Shown here piece by piece: positions 1 through 9,079 of a stretch of 64,000 bases of DNA (position 1 is the first letter of the stretch; each line of letters starts with the position of its first letter). Position numbers and translations under genes: made by a program. The notes under the pieces are model-generated. The model did no database searches, was not told the origin of the DNA, and worked only from the letters and a program-made list of their open reading frames with translations. Source of the DNA: Selaginella tamariscina (lineage: Eukaryota; Streptophyta; Lycopodiopsida; Selaginellales; Selaginellaceae); the NCBI GenBank assembly GCA_003024785.1, contig PUQB01000461.1:1-64000 (forward strand), in the 5' to 3' direction.

Positions 1-41
1 AGGTTCGTTATTACAGGCCCATCCTTCCCCAATGCATTTCC
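1..41 (-). pseudogene. Ribose-5-phosphate isomerase-like pseudogene, exon part downstream of the copia insertion
   Basis: This is the continuation, on the minus strand, of the exon at 4817-4832. If the copia element C1 and one copy of its target duplication are ignored, the reading frame runs straight from the exon ending in KLGGVAELGNA (4897-4957 plus 4817-4832) into LGKDGPVITNL here. Plant and bacterial RpiA proteins have a similar 'lgkdGPvvTDnGN' stretch near the C-terminal third. The window edge cuts the exon. The assignment rests on several separately recognisable RpiA motifs spread over the upstream exons. Confidence 0.7.
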
Positions 42-175
42 AGACAGTTTTTCTAACTAACTTTTTATTGTTTTTTCTCAATATTTATATACAGGGTTTT
101 GAACCAACACAACGCTTGGAACATCCAGCTTAAAGGTTCTAGCCACCTGGCATAGACTCCAGGCTGGCTCCAACA
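42..175 (-). repeat. 3' LTR of copia C1
   Basis: It is nearly identical to 4682-4816. On the minus strand it begins TGTTGGAGCC and ends in CTGTCT, so the terminal pair is TG...CT rather than the usual TG...CA. A short purine-rich stretch on the minus strand (plus 176-184, GAGTGGGAG) lies directly inside and is the likely polypurine tract. The TTTCC target repeat lies outside at 37-41. Confidence 0.9.
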
Positions 176-418
176 CTCCCACTCAGCCGTGAGAGTACAG
201 AACTCCCATAGCTTCACGATGACCTGCAAACTTGTCTCGAGCTAACACTTGGTCATCACATCCACTGTCATCTGCTGCGTTGAAATATACTGCAAGCTAA
301 CTCGGTTAGCCAGCACCTGCTCTCGAACAAAATGTACCTTAATTTCAAAATGTTTTGTACGTCCATGAAACCTTGGATTCTTGGACAGTTCGATAGCGCT
401 CTTATTATCAGTAGATTC

Positions 419-817
419 TCACGGGTTGTTGAGCAGGGACTCGACTTCTCTGAGAAAATCTGCAATCCACTTGGACTCCTTTGCAGCACCTGTAGCTGCT
501 ATATATTCAGCTTCCGTTGATGAAAGAGCCACAGTAGCTTGACGTTTACTTCCCCAGCTTACGAGTGCTCCTTCAAGGAAAAACAGGAAACCTGAAGTGG
601 ACTTCCGAGAATCCTTGTCTCCTGCCCAATCCGAATCAGTATAGCCATCCAGCTGTAGCTGATTTGAGCTCTCAATTAACGCTGCTTTGGAGCTCCCACT
701 GAGCTCCAACTCTCCTGAGGAACATCCCCAATACCTGAGACAGTACGAAGCCGTACCTTTTAAATAACGAAGAATTCTCTTTACAGCGTTCCAGTGAATC
801 ACGCCTGGGTTTTCCAA
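419..817 (-). pseudogene. C1 RNase H
   Basis: The 132 codons include LRYLKGTASYCLRY, the catalytic Asp context DGYTDSDWAGDKDSRKSTSG and LSSTEAEYIAATGAAKESKW, the usual copia RNase H blocks. The piece overlaps the RT frame by 19 bases in a different phase, so RT and RNase H are no longer joined. Confidence 0.85.
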
Positions 818-1930
818 GAACCTGGAGACGGCCCCACAGCAAAGCTGATATCAGGTCTCGTACTAATGGCCAGATATAGCAAACACCCGACAGCCTGTCG
901 AAATGGAACTCTGCTCATTAGTGCTCTCTCCTCCTCTGATGTCGGGCTTTGCTCATTAGACAAAGTCTGTCCAAGCTCCATAGGTGTTGCAGTTGGTCGA
1001 GCTTCATCCATGCTAAACCTTTGGAGAATCTCGTCCACGTAATGAGCTTGAGAGAGCTCAAGTATTCCTGCGCTCCTATCTCGAGTTATCTGAATACCGA
1101 GGCAGAAAGAAAGTGGTCCCGTGGCAGAAATCTCAAATTGGTCACAAAACTTCTTCTCCAAGAATTTGACCAAAGCAGCAGGACGAGCAGCCATTAGGTT
1201 GTCGTCCACGTAAAGTGCTAACAGAGCAAAACCACTATTTGCTCGAAGGACGTAAACATTACTGTCCGTTGAGATTTTTTGAAAGCCTAGTGAGACCAGG
1301 AACTTGTCCATATGATGATACCAGGCTCGTGGAGCTTGCTTAAGCCCATACAGGGCACGCTGCAACTTGCAGACTTTGTTCCTGACCTTGGATGATAAAA
1401 CCCTCCGGCTGAGAGCAATAGACTTCTTCGTTTAGCTCCCCGTACAGGAACGCGGCTTTAATATCAAGCTGATGTAATTCCAAATTGTAGAAGGCTGCAA
1501 GTCGAAGAAGCAGCCTGATAGAGGTTAACTTCGCCACTGGCGAAAATGTTTCTAGGAAATCTACTCCGCCACTTGGCTAAATCCTCGAGCGACAAATCTG
1601 GCTCGGTGCCGGAGTACTGCTCCTGAGGCATCCAGCTTTCTTTTGAATATCCATTTGGTACTGACAACTTGTCTACCCGGAGGTAAAGTTGTTAATGTCC
1701 AAACGTTGTTGCGCTGCAGTGAGTTGTACTCCTCCTGCATCGCTGCACGCCACTGGTCGGCCTCTGGTGATTGAAGTGCTGCACGCACTGTAGTAGGTTC
1801 TCGTGAAAGTGCAACGGCTATGAACAAGGCACGATCAGGTTGAGGAGCACGAGTTCTACTAGAACTTCTGCTCCGAGGTCTGGAGCTTTGAGTACGCTGA
1901 GCCTGAGACTCAATAGCTGCAGGAGTCATA
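799..1930 (-). pseudogene. C1 reverse transcriptase (fragmented)
   Basis: The start of RT is visible at 1561-1929 (WRAAMQEEYNSLQRNNVWTL, then STKWIFKRKLDASG). The middle lies in short overlapping frames at 1340-1667 (LHQLDIKAAFLYGELNEEVY) and the C-terminal half at 799-1365 (GLKQAPRAWYHHMDKFL, then YVDDNLMAA). The polymerase signature YVDD is kept. At least three frame changes break the chain. Confidence 0.85.
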
Positions 1931-1933
1931 TAG

Positions 1934-3470
1934 CTAGTTCTCCCACTGCGTCACAGTATTAACTAGCCTTCCTGGAACTGGTGGAGCACCGACAGTAGAA
2001 ACATTTGAGACTGCTGGTGGTGGAGCTGTAACAACTGGTGGAGCTTGAACGTCAAACTCTCCACCATCATCGGCATCCTTCTCCAGTTCGTCAAAGATGG
2101 CATGGACCGGGTCTGGTCTTACAAAAGTTGACTCTGTGACTTGTTCTGGAGTTGGTGGCGGAGAATCCGGAGGGTTAGCTGGCGGCACTGCATGTGGATC
2201 TGGTACAAGCTGGACCACCACGTACTGGTCCGGTTGGAATTGCACTGCAGCTGGTACTGGAACCACTTTCTTGAGCTCCTCCTCCAATAAACATGGAGTA
2301 GTTTGGGTTACTGTGCGTGATCCATACCTGTGCTTATAGAGCTCACATTCGTTGAAATGTACGTTTCGACTGATGATGTATCGGCGAGACTCAACATGAT
2401 ACAGGTTGTAGGCTTTTGACTCTAGTGAGTAGCCAACCATGATGCACGTAACGCTTTTTGGTTCCAGCTTCCTCCTGTTTCCGCTAGTTATTTTTGCGTA
2501 GGCAGTACAGCCAAACACGCGCAAGTGTCGAAGACTTGCATGTTTCCTGCTCCATTTTGTGAAGGGAACATCCCCTTGGATGGATTTGGAAGGTAGTCTG
2601 TTCCGGATGTACACAGCTGTCGCCAGAGCATCCGCCCAGAAGGAGTAAGGCATCCCAGCGTGGATCAACATGCTCCGAGCACTCTCAACTAGAGTGCGGT
2701 TCATCCTCTCAGCAACTCCATTTTGAGCAGGACTGTCTGGAGCGGTAAACTGCTGGTGGATTCCTTGTTCTCGGGTATAAGCTGTGAACTCTCTAGATTT
2801 ATATTCTCCTCCTCGATCGCTTCGAAGAGTTTGAAGTTTGGACCCGTGTTTGTTCTCAGCTGCCTGCTTGTAGATTTTGAAGTAGTCAAGAACTTCTGAC
2901 TTCTTGCTCATGGGCCATGCAGCTGTATACTTTGAAAAATGATCGATAAATGTTACAAAGTATTTTTTAAAATCAAGAGTTTGGACGTGAAAAGGTCCAC
3001 ACACGTCCGAGTGCACTAGCTCCAGTGGTTTACTGCTCACAAATTCGGATTGGCTTGGAAAGGTCTGCCTGGCATGCTTGCCGCACACAAGCTTCACAGA
3101 ATTCGAGCACCCCTGAAAGCTCCAGCTCATTGACTTGAGCTTGGTCTCTTGATACTGCCTTAATCCCATCCTCATGAAGATGTCCCAGGCGCTCATGCCA
3201 AAGCTGCATGTTTCCTGGAACGACTCTTGAGGACAGAGCTTTGGCCGGTGAGTTTTCTAGAGAAACCATAAGCTTTGCATCAAGCTTATAAAGCATTTGA
3301 TATCTCAAACCTTGAGCAACCATTTTTCTGGTACGTTTCTCACTCACAATGCACTTCTGCATCGTCAAAATAAAAAGCGAGGCCTTTGTCAGTTGACGCT
3401 CCAACTGACAACAGATTGTAACCCAACTTGGGTACGTAAAACATATCCTCGATCTGACTCTGGCTCCCAT
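1934..3470 (-). pseudogene. C1 integrase (zinc domain and DDE core)
   Basis: Two overlapping frames carry it. The first (3030-3470) contains the pre-integrase zinc domain MQLWHERLGHLHEDG followed by CEACVRQACQ. The second (1934-3196) contains the DDE core: the first Asp in LVHSDVCGPF, the second in LRSDRGGEY and the Glu in NGVAERMNRTL, followed by RVFGCTAYAK and a proline-rich linker. A frameshift near 3100-3190 separates the two parts. The catalytic triad is intact. Confidence 0.85.
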
Positions 3471-4113
3471 CCGAAAACTGAACAGTTACTGAGCCCACAC
3501 CTGCCACTGGCAAGTCTCTGTCATCTCCGACACGTACAGTGATCTTTGACTCAGTCTTCCGAAGGAGAGAGAAACATTCTCGCTTTCCTGTCATGTGCAT
3601 GGTTGCCGCTGAGTCGATCCAGATGATATCTTCATCTTCTTGAGCTGGCACATGGCTGAGACCACTGGCTCGCACCATTAGTGCCCTGCTCTTAGTGTTG
3701 TTTCTCTTTTTGAGTCCTGCTCCACGTGGAAGTCCAGCAGCTTTGTCCCGACAGTCTCTAGCAAAATGACCCTCCCGCTTGCAATAGTTGCACAGTCCGA
3801 TAGGTTTCTTCATTTCCAAACTTGTACCAGTCTTATTGCCAGTGACACTGTCACTTGAGGCCTTGCGACTGGTCTGAGTGCCTCCACTTTTTCCTACTGA
3901 GGATTTTTCTGCAGGCTGCTTGTTAGAGACAGCATAGAAGGCACTCACTGTTTGTGACTGCTCCGCAGGATCGTCTATTTCATCTTCATCAGCTTCGTCG
4001 AGGAACGCTGCTTGTATTTCAGCAAAGTTTTTTGTTGAGTTCTTCATCATCGTCCGGAAGTACTTGTAGTCTGGAACTTTGATGGCTTTCAGCAGAGATT
4101 GCTGGAGACTCAC
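3340..4113 (-). pseudogene. C1 gag zinc knuckle and aspartic protease
   Basis: This 257-codon open segment holds a CCHC zinc knuckle CNYCKREGHFARDC at about residues 108-121. A copia-type protease follows, with active-site DSA in IWIDSAATMHMT (residues 164-174), where the usual motif is DSGA. A downstream flap-like stretch is VTVQFSDGSQSQIEDMFYVP and the segment reaches LGYNLLSVG. Its frame runs out just before the integrase zinc domain at 3030-3470. Confidence 0.8.
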
Positions 4114-4660
4114 GAGGAAGTATTTTCAACTCAAACAGTTTACCTCTCAGGGTAGTCTTTGCAATGTCAATGCGTGCTTGATTCCCGAACACGTTCTTCA
4201 GCGCTGTCTAGTTCTCCCTGCTGACTTTGTCAAGTCCAGGTGATGGTGATGAAGCCTGCCAAGCCCAATCCCCATGGTTGATAGAGCTTTGTCATTGCGG
4301 ATCACCTAGTCCTCCAGCTTTGGATCTCCCGCTGCTGGTTTTGGCTCCTGTCCATTCACTAATCTCAGGCAGTTATCTCGTAAGAACACGAAATTGATCT
4401 CTCTTGACCAGTTTTCGAAGTCACTGCCTGAAAACAGATGAATTGGATCGCTTTGGTACTGGAGGCACTGCTCGTCATGTCTGCAAGAACTTCTGTCACC
4501 GACCACCCTGTTCACGTATGAACTTTTCTACTTCAAGGATCCAGAATGCTTCTTTCGTTTCTGCACCTGGTCCTTGACACGTCTCAGCAAGTTGTAATTT
4601 CTCTTGCTCCGCTCCACAGAGTGCTTCCCATGGTAGAAACTAAATCCCTCTCTTCCATGA
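4114..4660 (-). pseudogene. C1 gag, N-terminal part (broken)
   Basis: The best open piece (4306-4515) contains LFSGSDFENWSREINFVFLR, which resembles the start of the copia capsid domain (UBN2-type, 'f.G.nyevW...m...L'). It is preceded by possible starts at about 4628-4660, just inside the primer site. Stops or frame changes separate it from the CCHC-bearing part at 3340-4113, so no full gag can be made. Confidence 0.6.
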
Positions 4661-4669
4661 TCGTTTCAT

Positions 4670-4681
4670 GCTCTGATACCA
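4670..4681 (-). other. Primer binding site of C1 (initiator tRNA-Met)
   Basis: The minus strand reads TGGTATCAGAGC directly next to the 5' LTR. This is the standard copia primer site complementary to the 3' end of plant initiator tRNA-Met. Methionine codons that could start gag follow within 10-20 bases. Confidence 0.88.
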
Positions 4682-4816
4682 AGACAGTTTTTCTAACTAA
4701 CTTTTTATTGTTTTTTTCTCAATATTTATATCAGGGTTTTGAACCAACACAACGCTTGGAACATCCAGCGTAAAGGTTCTAGCCACCTGGCATAGACTCC
4801 AGGCTGGCTCCCAACA
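4682..4816 (-). repeat. 5' LTR of copia C1
   Basis: It matches 42-175 apart from one extra T in the T-run, a 1-bp loss in TATATACAGG, one base change in AGCGT/AGCTT and one extra C near the outer end. The outer edge abuts the second TTTCC target copy (4817-4821), and the inner edge abuts the primer binding site. Confidence 0.9.
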
Positions 4817-5135
4817 TTTCCAAGCTCCGCAACTGCATATATAAATACGAGTGTGTGTATGTGTGGCTGTATTAGAGTATATAAGTAAAGATATACCTCC
4901 ACCAAGTTTGACTAGAGATCGAAGAACAGGCAAAATAGCAAAAGGAATAACTTCCACCTGAAAGAATTGGCCATATTCAATCATTTATGCATGCGTGCGT
5001 GTGTGTATGTGTGTGTGATAGTACTTACCGGGACGGCAAGTGTTAAACCAAGCTTTTGATTGGATGACGCATTTTTTAGCCATTGCATCTACAACCTGTT
5101 AACATGACTAATCGTTATAATAGGCTGATCATGTT

Positions 5136-5707
5136 AAATGAAGTAGACACACACACACACACACACAATAGGATCACAATTGAGTTGTTGATAATCAAAT
5201 TATAGTATAAGAAAAAAGAATATAAATAATACTTTTTCTTGAGTATGAGCTGCACCATCTCCCTATAAAAGTAAAAATAATGAAAAAACGAAGTGGGAAA
5301 AGGGGTAAACTAATGCAGAGATACCTTAATGAGGTTCATGAAAGGGTCAACTTCATCTGCTCCGTCAAATGCAACATCTATTGCATTCACATTGTTCTGA
5401 TCCAACCTTAATAAAAATTAATCGAGAGGAGTGCTATATATATATATATGTGTGTGTGTTGTGTGTGTGGTGTGTATGTATAATGTAAGTAGTATAATTT
5501 CATTACTAATTTCATAATTCTCTCTCCTCCTCTCTCTCTCTCTCTCTCTCACTCACACACACACCAACACACACACACACAGGTTCATATTCATAACTTA
5601 CAGTCAAATTTACGAGACAATATCCTTGACTGGTAGCTAATGGAACACCAATCTTTTAACTGCGAAATACATTCAGTTTCATTACGTCTCATCACACTGT
5701 GTGTACG

Positions 5708-5762
<55 letters not shown>

Positions 5763-5842
5763 AACTACTAGTATACTTATACTTTCTATATTAATCTATA
5801 CATATATCACATCGAATAAGTAACACACACACACACACACAC
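5136..5842. repeat. Microsatellites in the introns of the isomerase pseudogene
   Basis: Separate simple repeats lie at about 5147-5167 (AC), 5437-5480 (TA then TG), 5518-5582 (TC then AC), 5701-5760 (GT then GA) and 5823-5842 (AC). The last begins exactly at the splice donor of exon 5843-5974, so the donor GT is the first unit of the TG run on the minus strand. Confidence 0.85.
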
Positions 5843-5896
5843 TTTCCTTGTGAATTGAGCTTGCCAAGCTTTCTATAGCCATGCTGAGGTGCTACC

Positions 5897-5946
5897 AAAG
5901 CGCCGTGGATCTTGTGAAAGATGGCATGGTTGTTAGGCTTGGCACG
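5897..5946 (+). other. 50-bp in-place inversion inside an isomerase exon
   Basis: The flanking exon sequence (5843-5896 and 5951-5974) reads as RpiA on the minus strand, ending in YKA on one side and resuming at GSTSAW on the other. The 50 bp between them reads as RpiA only on the plus strand, encoding SAVDLVKDGMVVRLGTG. That is exactly the part missing between the two flanks. The segment is bordered by TACC (5893-5896) and GGTA (5947-5950), a 4-bp inverted repeat. Flipping it restores one continuous frame through both junctions without gaining or losing a base. Confidence 0.75.
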
Positions 5947-5974
5947 GGTAAGCCTTGTAATGCTGGATCAATCG

Positions 5975-6500
5975 CTGCAAAATAATAACACAGATAAAAT
6001 GACATATGTAAGTATACATATAGTTATATGTTTGTCTTCACCAAAAATAAATAATAAAAAATATGCACGCATGTATACACACATACATACATATGAGTTT
6101 AAAACAAGTAATAGAGCTTAAGAGCATTTGTATTTCAGATATAAAAACACAATGCATCTCTCTCTCTCTCTCTCTCACTCACACACACACACACACACAT
6201 ACATGTTCAACACATTTACTCCGAGTAAACAACACGATACAATGCAAATTCCGTAGAAGAGTCTACGAACAAGGGCCACTATAAAGGTGTCGGCGTCCTG
6301 ATTTAAACGTTATGGAATATAATATTTTAATAAATCTAAAAGTATATTCTATTTTAAATCTTATGTATGTTATAATTAATTTAAATGCTTTATTACAGAA
6401 TGATCTTTGCTAATTTTAAATTAGTTATAATTTCAAAGGATTTTCAAACAATAAAACTTTATTCAAAATAATCTATTTTTCTTTAATTGTTTTTAAAATT
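5975..6500. other. AT-rich stretch, no gene recognised
   Basis: It contains a (TC)n(AC)n microsatellite at about 6158-6201 and short AT-rich sequence. The N-terminal exon of the isomerase-like gene might be expected here, but none was recognised. Confidence 0.5.
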
Positions 6501-6503
6501 TTG

Positions 6504-7162
6504 TTACTCATCATAAACAAAATAAATATCCAGGTTATTATTGATAAGATAATAAAAAAGAGTTAATATATTATATGTCAAGGAATATGCTATTCTAATT
6601 ATGGCTTCGTCTTCTCCTCCTCCTTTTTTAGCCTTAATTAAATCAAGAACTTCGTCTACAGTAACACCAAACTCTTCTAATGCAGCTGCAACAATCCGAC
6701 CGTCAATCACGCGCTTCTGCCTAACCTCCTTCTTTCTCAGCTACGCTTCTACTGCTTCTCCTTAGCCTTCTTCCTGGCCTTCTTCATTACCTCCTTGCGC
6801 TCCACCTCTTTGAATGCATAAGGCATAACGCCTTCTCACAAACTCCGGCAACTTCTGATCTGCATCTTAAATGGACTTCTCCGTTGGTGAATGAACCTCC
6901 GAATGACACCAATCTCATCCTCGTCAATACAGACGTACGGTAATCCATCAATGAGAAATGCTGTTTGATTAATTATTCGTTCCTTTGTGCGTGTCCTACG
7001 ACTTGACACAGGAATATAACTTGAATCATCCTATATTCCTGAATCATCCGTTTCGCTTGCCAGGTTCATAAAAAAGGTGGCGTGAGCTCCAGAGAACTCA
7101 GCATCCGCAACTCCTGCCGAACAATAGACATGTCGAGGGACGCTTCACTGTCGCTGGGAGAG
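6504..7162 (-). pseudogene. Downstream coding remnants of the Crinkler-like gene or a neighbour
   Basis: On the minus strand, broken frames after the NTPase gene include ERIINQTAFLIDGLPYVCID, followed by DEIGVIRRFIHQRRSPF. A lysine/glutamate-rich stretch (VERKEVMKKARKKAKEKQ) and a last open piece (6504-6710) with VDEVLDLIKAKKGGGEDEA follow. These could be the C-terminus of the gene at 7163-9079 or a separate decayed gene. No domain was recognised. Confidence 0.3.
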
Positions 7163-9079
7163 TTAATTTACACGACTCTTCACCTGGAAGGCAGCTACAC
7201 TGATGACTTGATCTGGCAATGAACACAGATTATTAGAAAACCAAGTTGAGAAAGATGGCTCACCTTTAATAGGGACGAATAAGTCGAAGACGGCTTGATT
7301 GGTCTTACAAATTGCAGCCTTTCTCAGTTTCCATAGAGGCTTCAAGTCCTCCATTGTTGGCGTGTAAGTGACGCTGATAAACGAGTTGAAGTTCACCTCT
7401 GCTCTCCTCAAATCAGCTTAAGCACATCCCGGATGGAGAGGGAGCCTCGTGAGTTGCGCTCTTTGATGTCTTGGCCTTCTCCTAATAATTTCTTCGTAAA
7501 CTCTCGAAGCTAAAGCTGCCAAAGTAATCGTCTGCTTTAAACACTTGTCCCTTGTCCGCATCAGGATATATCTGGCTATCAATTCTCCGTTCTTCCCCTC
7601 GTCCACAAGAAAGAGCTTCGTTAACTTCTTCAAATGCCGTAATGCAGCAAGTCTGAATCCATTGTGCGACGTGAAAGTGCAGGCTGCAGCAGATAAAGCC
7701 GGATCCCAAGGCTCACATATAGTCACGTCGGTCCTCGAGTCGGACACATCTAATAGATAACTCATATAACCCGCAGCTAAGTCAGCTGCTAAACTCCCCC
7801 GAGGAAGCACATCAATAGCAAGACGCGCATTCAAGACGGCCACTGCTTGTTCCTCACTCAGTTCTTTTCCGTTGTACAGCTTTTCAAGCTCTGCATGCTG
7901 CACCCCACCAACCAATTTAGACGCAGCTAATGTTATAACATCTGTTCCCTCTCTTCTTTCAGCTGCCCACAGAGGCCTCCCAAAGCTAACAGTTCTTCGG
8001 ACGTAGGATATTCCGTCTGGTTTAAGTCCATAGCTAAGCAATTTGTGGTAAGTAACTCCCAAAAGGGACGGAGAACGGTGGCTTGATCCAATCTGGGACG
8101 CAGACTTGGATCCAAGCTTGCAGGAGGTGCTATGTCAATCACAGAAGCTTTGTATCAACAAAAGTGGCCATTATTCCAGGAATGGTGAAAACGCGTCGGA
8201 GATAAACCCCAATTCCTTCCTTGAATAAATGCCTGCTCTCGTCAAAAGCGAACAACACCTTCACGCCGCTTTTCCTAGTAAACGTTTTAAGATCATCCAG
8301 CAGGCACCTGCAAGAAAAGAAAATGAGATTATAATTTAATGGAATCATCTACCAAACAGGCATACGTAGATCTTCCTGTCTACAATCGTATACAGAATCC
8401 CACTCTCGGCAGACTGCATCCAGGATACAGACTTCTTAGTGCTTTCAATAAGAACGTGCTCTTCACCCAGTCAACGCAACGCTTTTTAGCCTGCCACCGC
8501 TTCTTCGCCTGGCACAGTTCTTCAAAACGACGAGCCATGCACGTACATATCCCCTGGCTGTGCCTACACTCTTGCAGTAATCCTCAACGTGTTTTTGCAA
8601 GCGTCGAACTCCTTAACGGAACTCCACGACCCTGTTGAACTGCAGTAGCAAACAAACACGCCCTTTTGCTTAAGCTCAACAATACTTCTGCTCTTCCCGG
8701 AACCACTTGTCTGCACTATCGAAAACCCGTTCATGTAAATCGGTTTTGCAAGAGGACTTTTGTTATCACCGCCATAAATGGATTTCGTGTACTCTCGGTT
8801 CCCATTGTCAAATTGCTTTTAGAAGACGGTCAAGGTTCGCTCCTTTTGGATCGCCATACCTGGCCGACCAAGCCTTAACAGACGACGGAGGTGTTGAAGA
8901 CTCCTGAATTATTCTTTCCCATGTGTCTGGATCCTGCCCCAGTAATCCATTCGACATCCTTCTTCAACTGTTTCTTCCAAATGTTTCCTCTTCCTATAGA
9001 ATATTCAGTTGTGCACTCAGTAGCAAAATCAGAAATAAAGAACCTACCTTTTCCTGTCTCCTTTTTCCGGCTCCGGCAT
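7163..9079 (-). pseudogene. Crinkler-like P-loop NTPase gene, with short introns and frame breaks
   Basis: Read on the minus strand from a possible ATG at 9079. A Walker A motif IVQTSGSGKSR lies at about 8690-8714 and a Walker B-like strand VKVLFAFDES at about 8225-8255. A C-terminal half (7418-8062) contains FGRPLWAA, an LAASKLVGG segment, AADLAAGYMSYLL and EPWDPALSAAA. It ends with VFDLFVPIK joined to QVISVAAFQVKSR across an intron. This order resembles the NTPase module of Crinkler (CRN) proteins and their fungal relatives, in which a P-loop NTPase precedes a nuclease-like or effector C-terminus. Three GT-AG introns are clear: 8994-9047, 8308-8352 and 7213-7263. Frame changes near 8845, 8590 and 7415 and in-frame stops point to a decayed gene, though some may be unrecognised introns. 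Family assignment is from memory of motif order. Confidence 0.55.
8994..9047 (-). other. 54-bp intron in the Crinkler-like gene
   Basis: On the minus strand it starts GTAGGT after GAAAAG and ends TTCTATAG before GAAGAGG. Similar introns at 8308-8352 (ending TTTCTTGCAG, 45 bp) and 7213-7263 (GTGAGC ... TTGCCAG, 51 bp) support a genome with very short introns. Confidence 0.6.

Larger units (their letters stand above)
42..4816 (-). mobile_element. Complete but decayed Ty1/copia retrotransposon C1
   Basis: The element has short LTRs (about 135 bp) at 42-175 and 4682-4816, an initiator-Met-type primer site directly inside the right LTR, and the copia gene order gag-protease-integrase-RT-RNase H on the minus strand. 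The direct repeat TTTCC (37-41 and 4817-4821) is a clean 5-bp target duplication. Integrase preceding RT separates it from gypsy elements. The two LTRs differ at only about four sites, mostly 1-2 bp indels, so the insertion looks fairly recent. The coding region nevertheless has several frame breaks, which suggests the copy was defective when inserted or moved in trans. It interrupts the ribose-5-phosphate isomerase-like gene. Confidence 0.92.
4817..5974 (-). pseudogene. Ribose-5-phosphate isomerase-like pseudogene (RpiA family), 5' and central exons
   Basis: RpiA interconverts ribose-5-phosphate and ribulose-5-phosphate in the pentose phosphate and Calvin pathways. Minus-strand exons with GT-AG borders can be placed at about 5843-5974, 5602-5659, 5325-5406, 5233-5262, 5029-5095, 4897-4957 and 4817-4832. 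They encode, in order, a GTGSTSAW phosphate-loop motif, LKDWCSISYQSR, the family signature DVAFDGADEVDPFMNLIK (5325-5390), GDGAAHTQEK (like the usual GrGgalLrEK), VVDAMAKK, and KLGLTLAVPVEVIPFA followed by LRSLVKLGG. The gene is dead: a TAG follows GSTSAW, a frameshift lies near 5070, 50 bp of the first visible exon are inverted (5897-5946), and copia C1 sits in the last visible exon. An earlier first exon was not found. The introns are full of microsatellites. Family assignment is good; exon edges are approximate. Confidence 0.75.
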
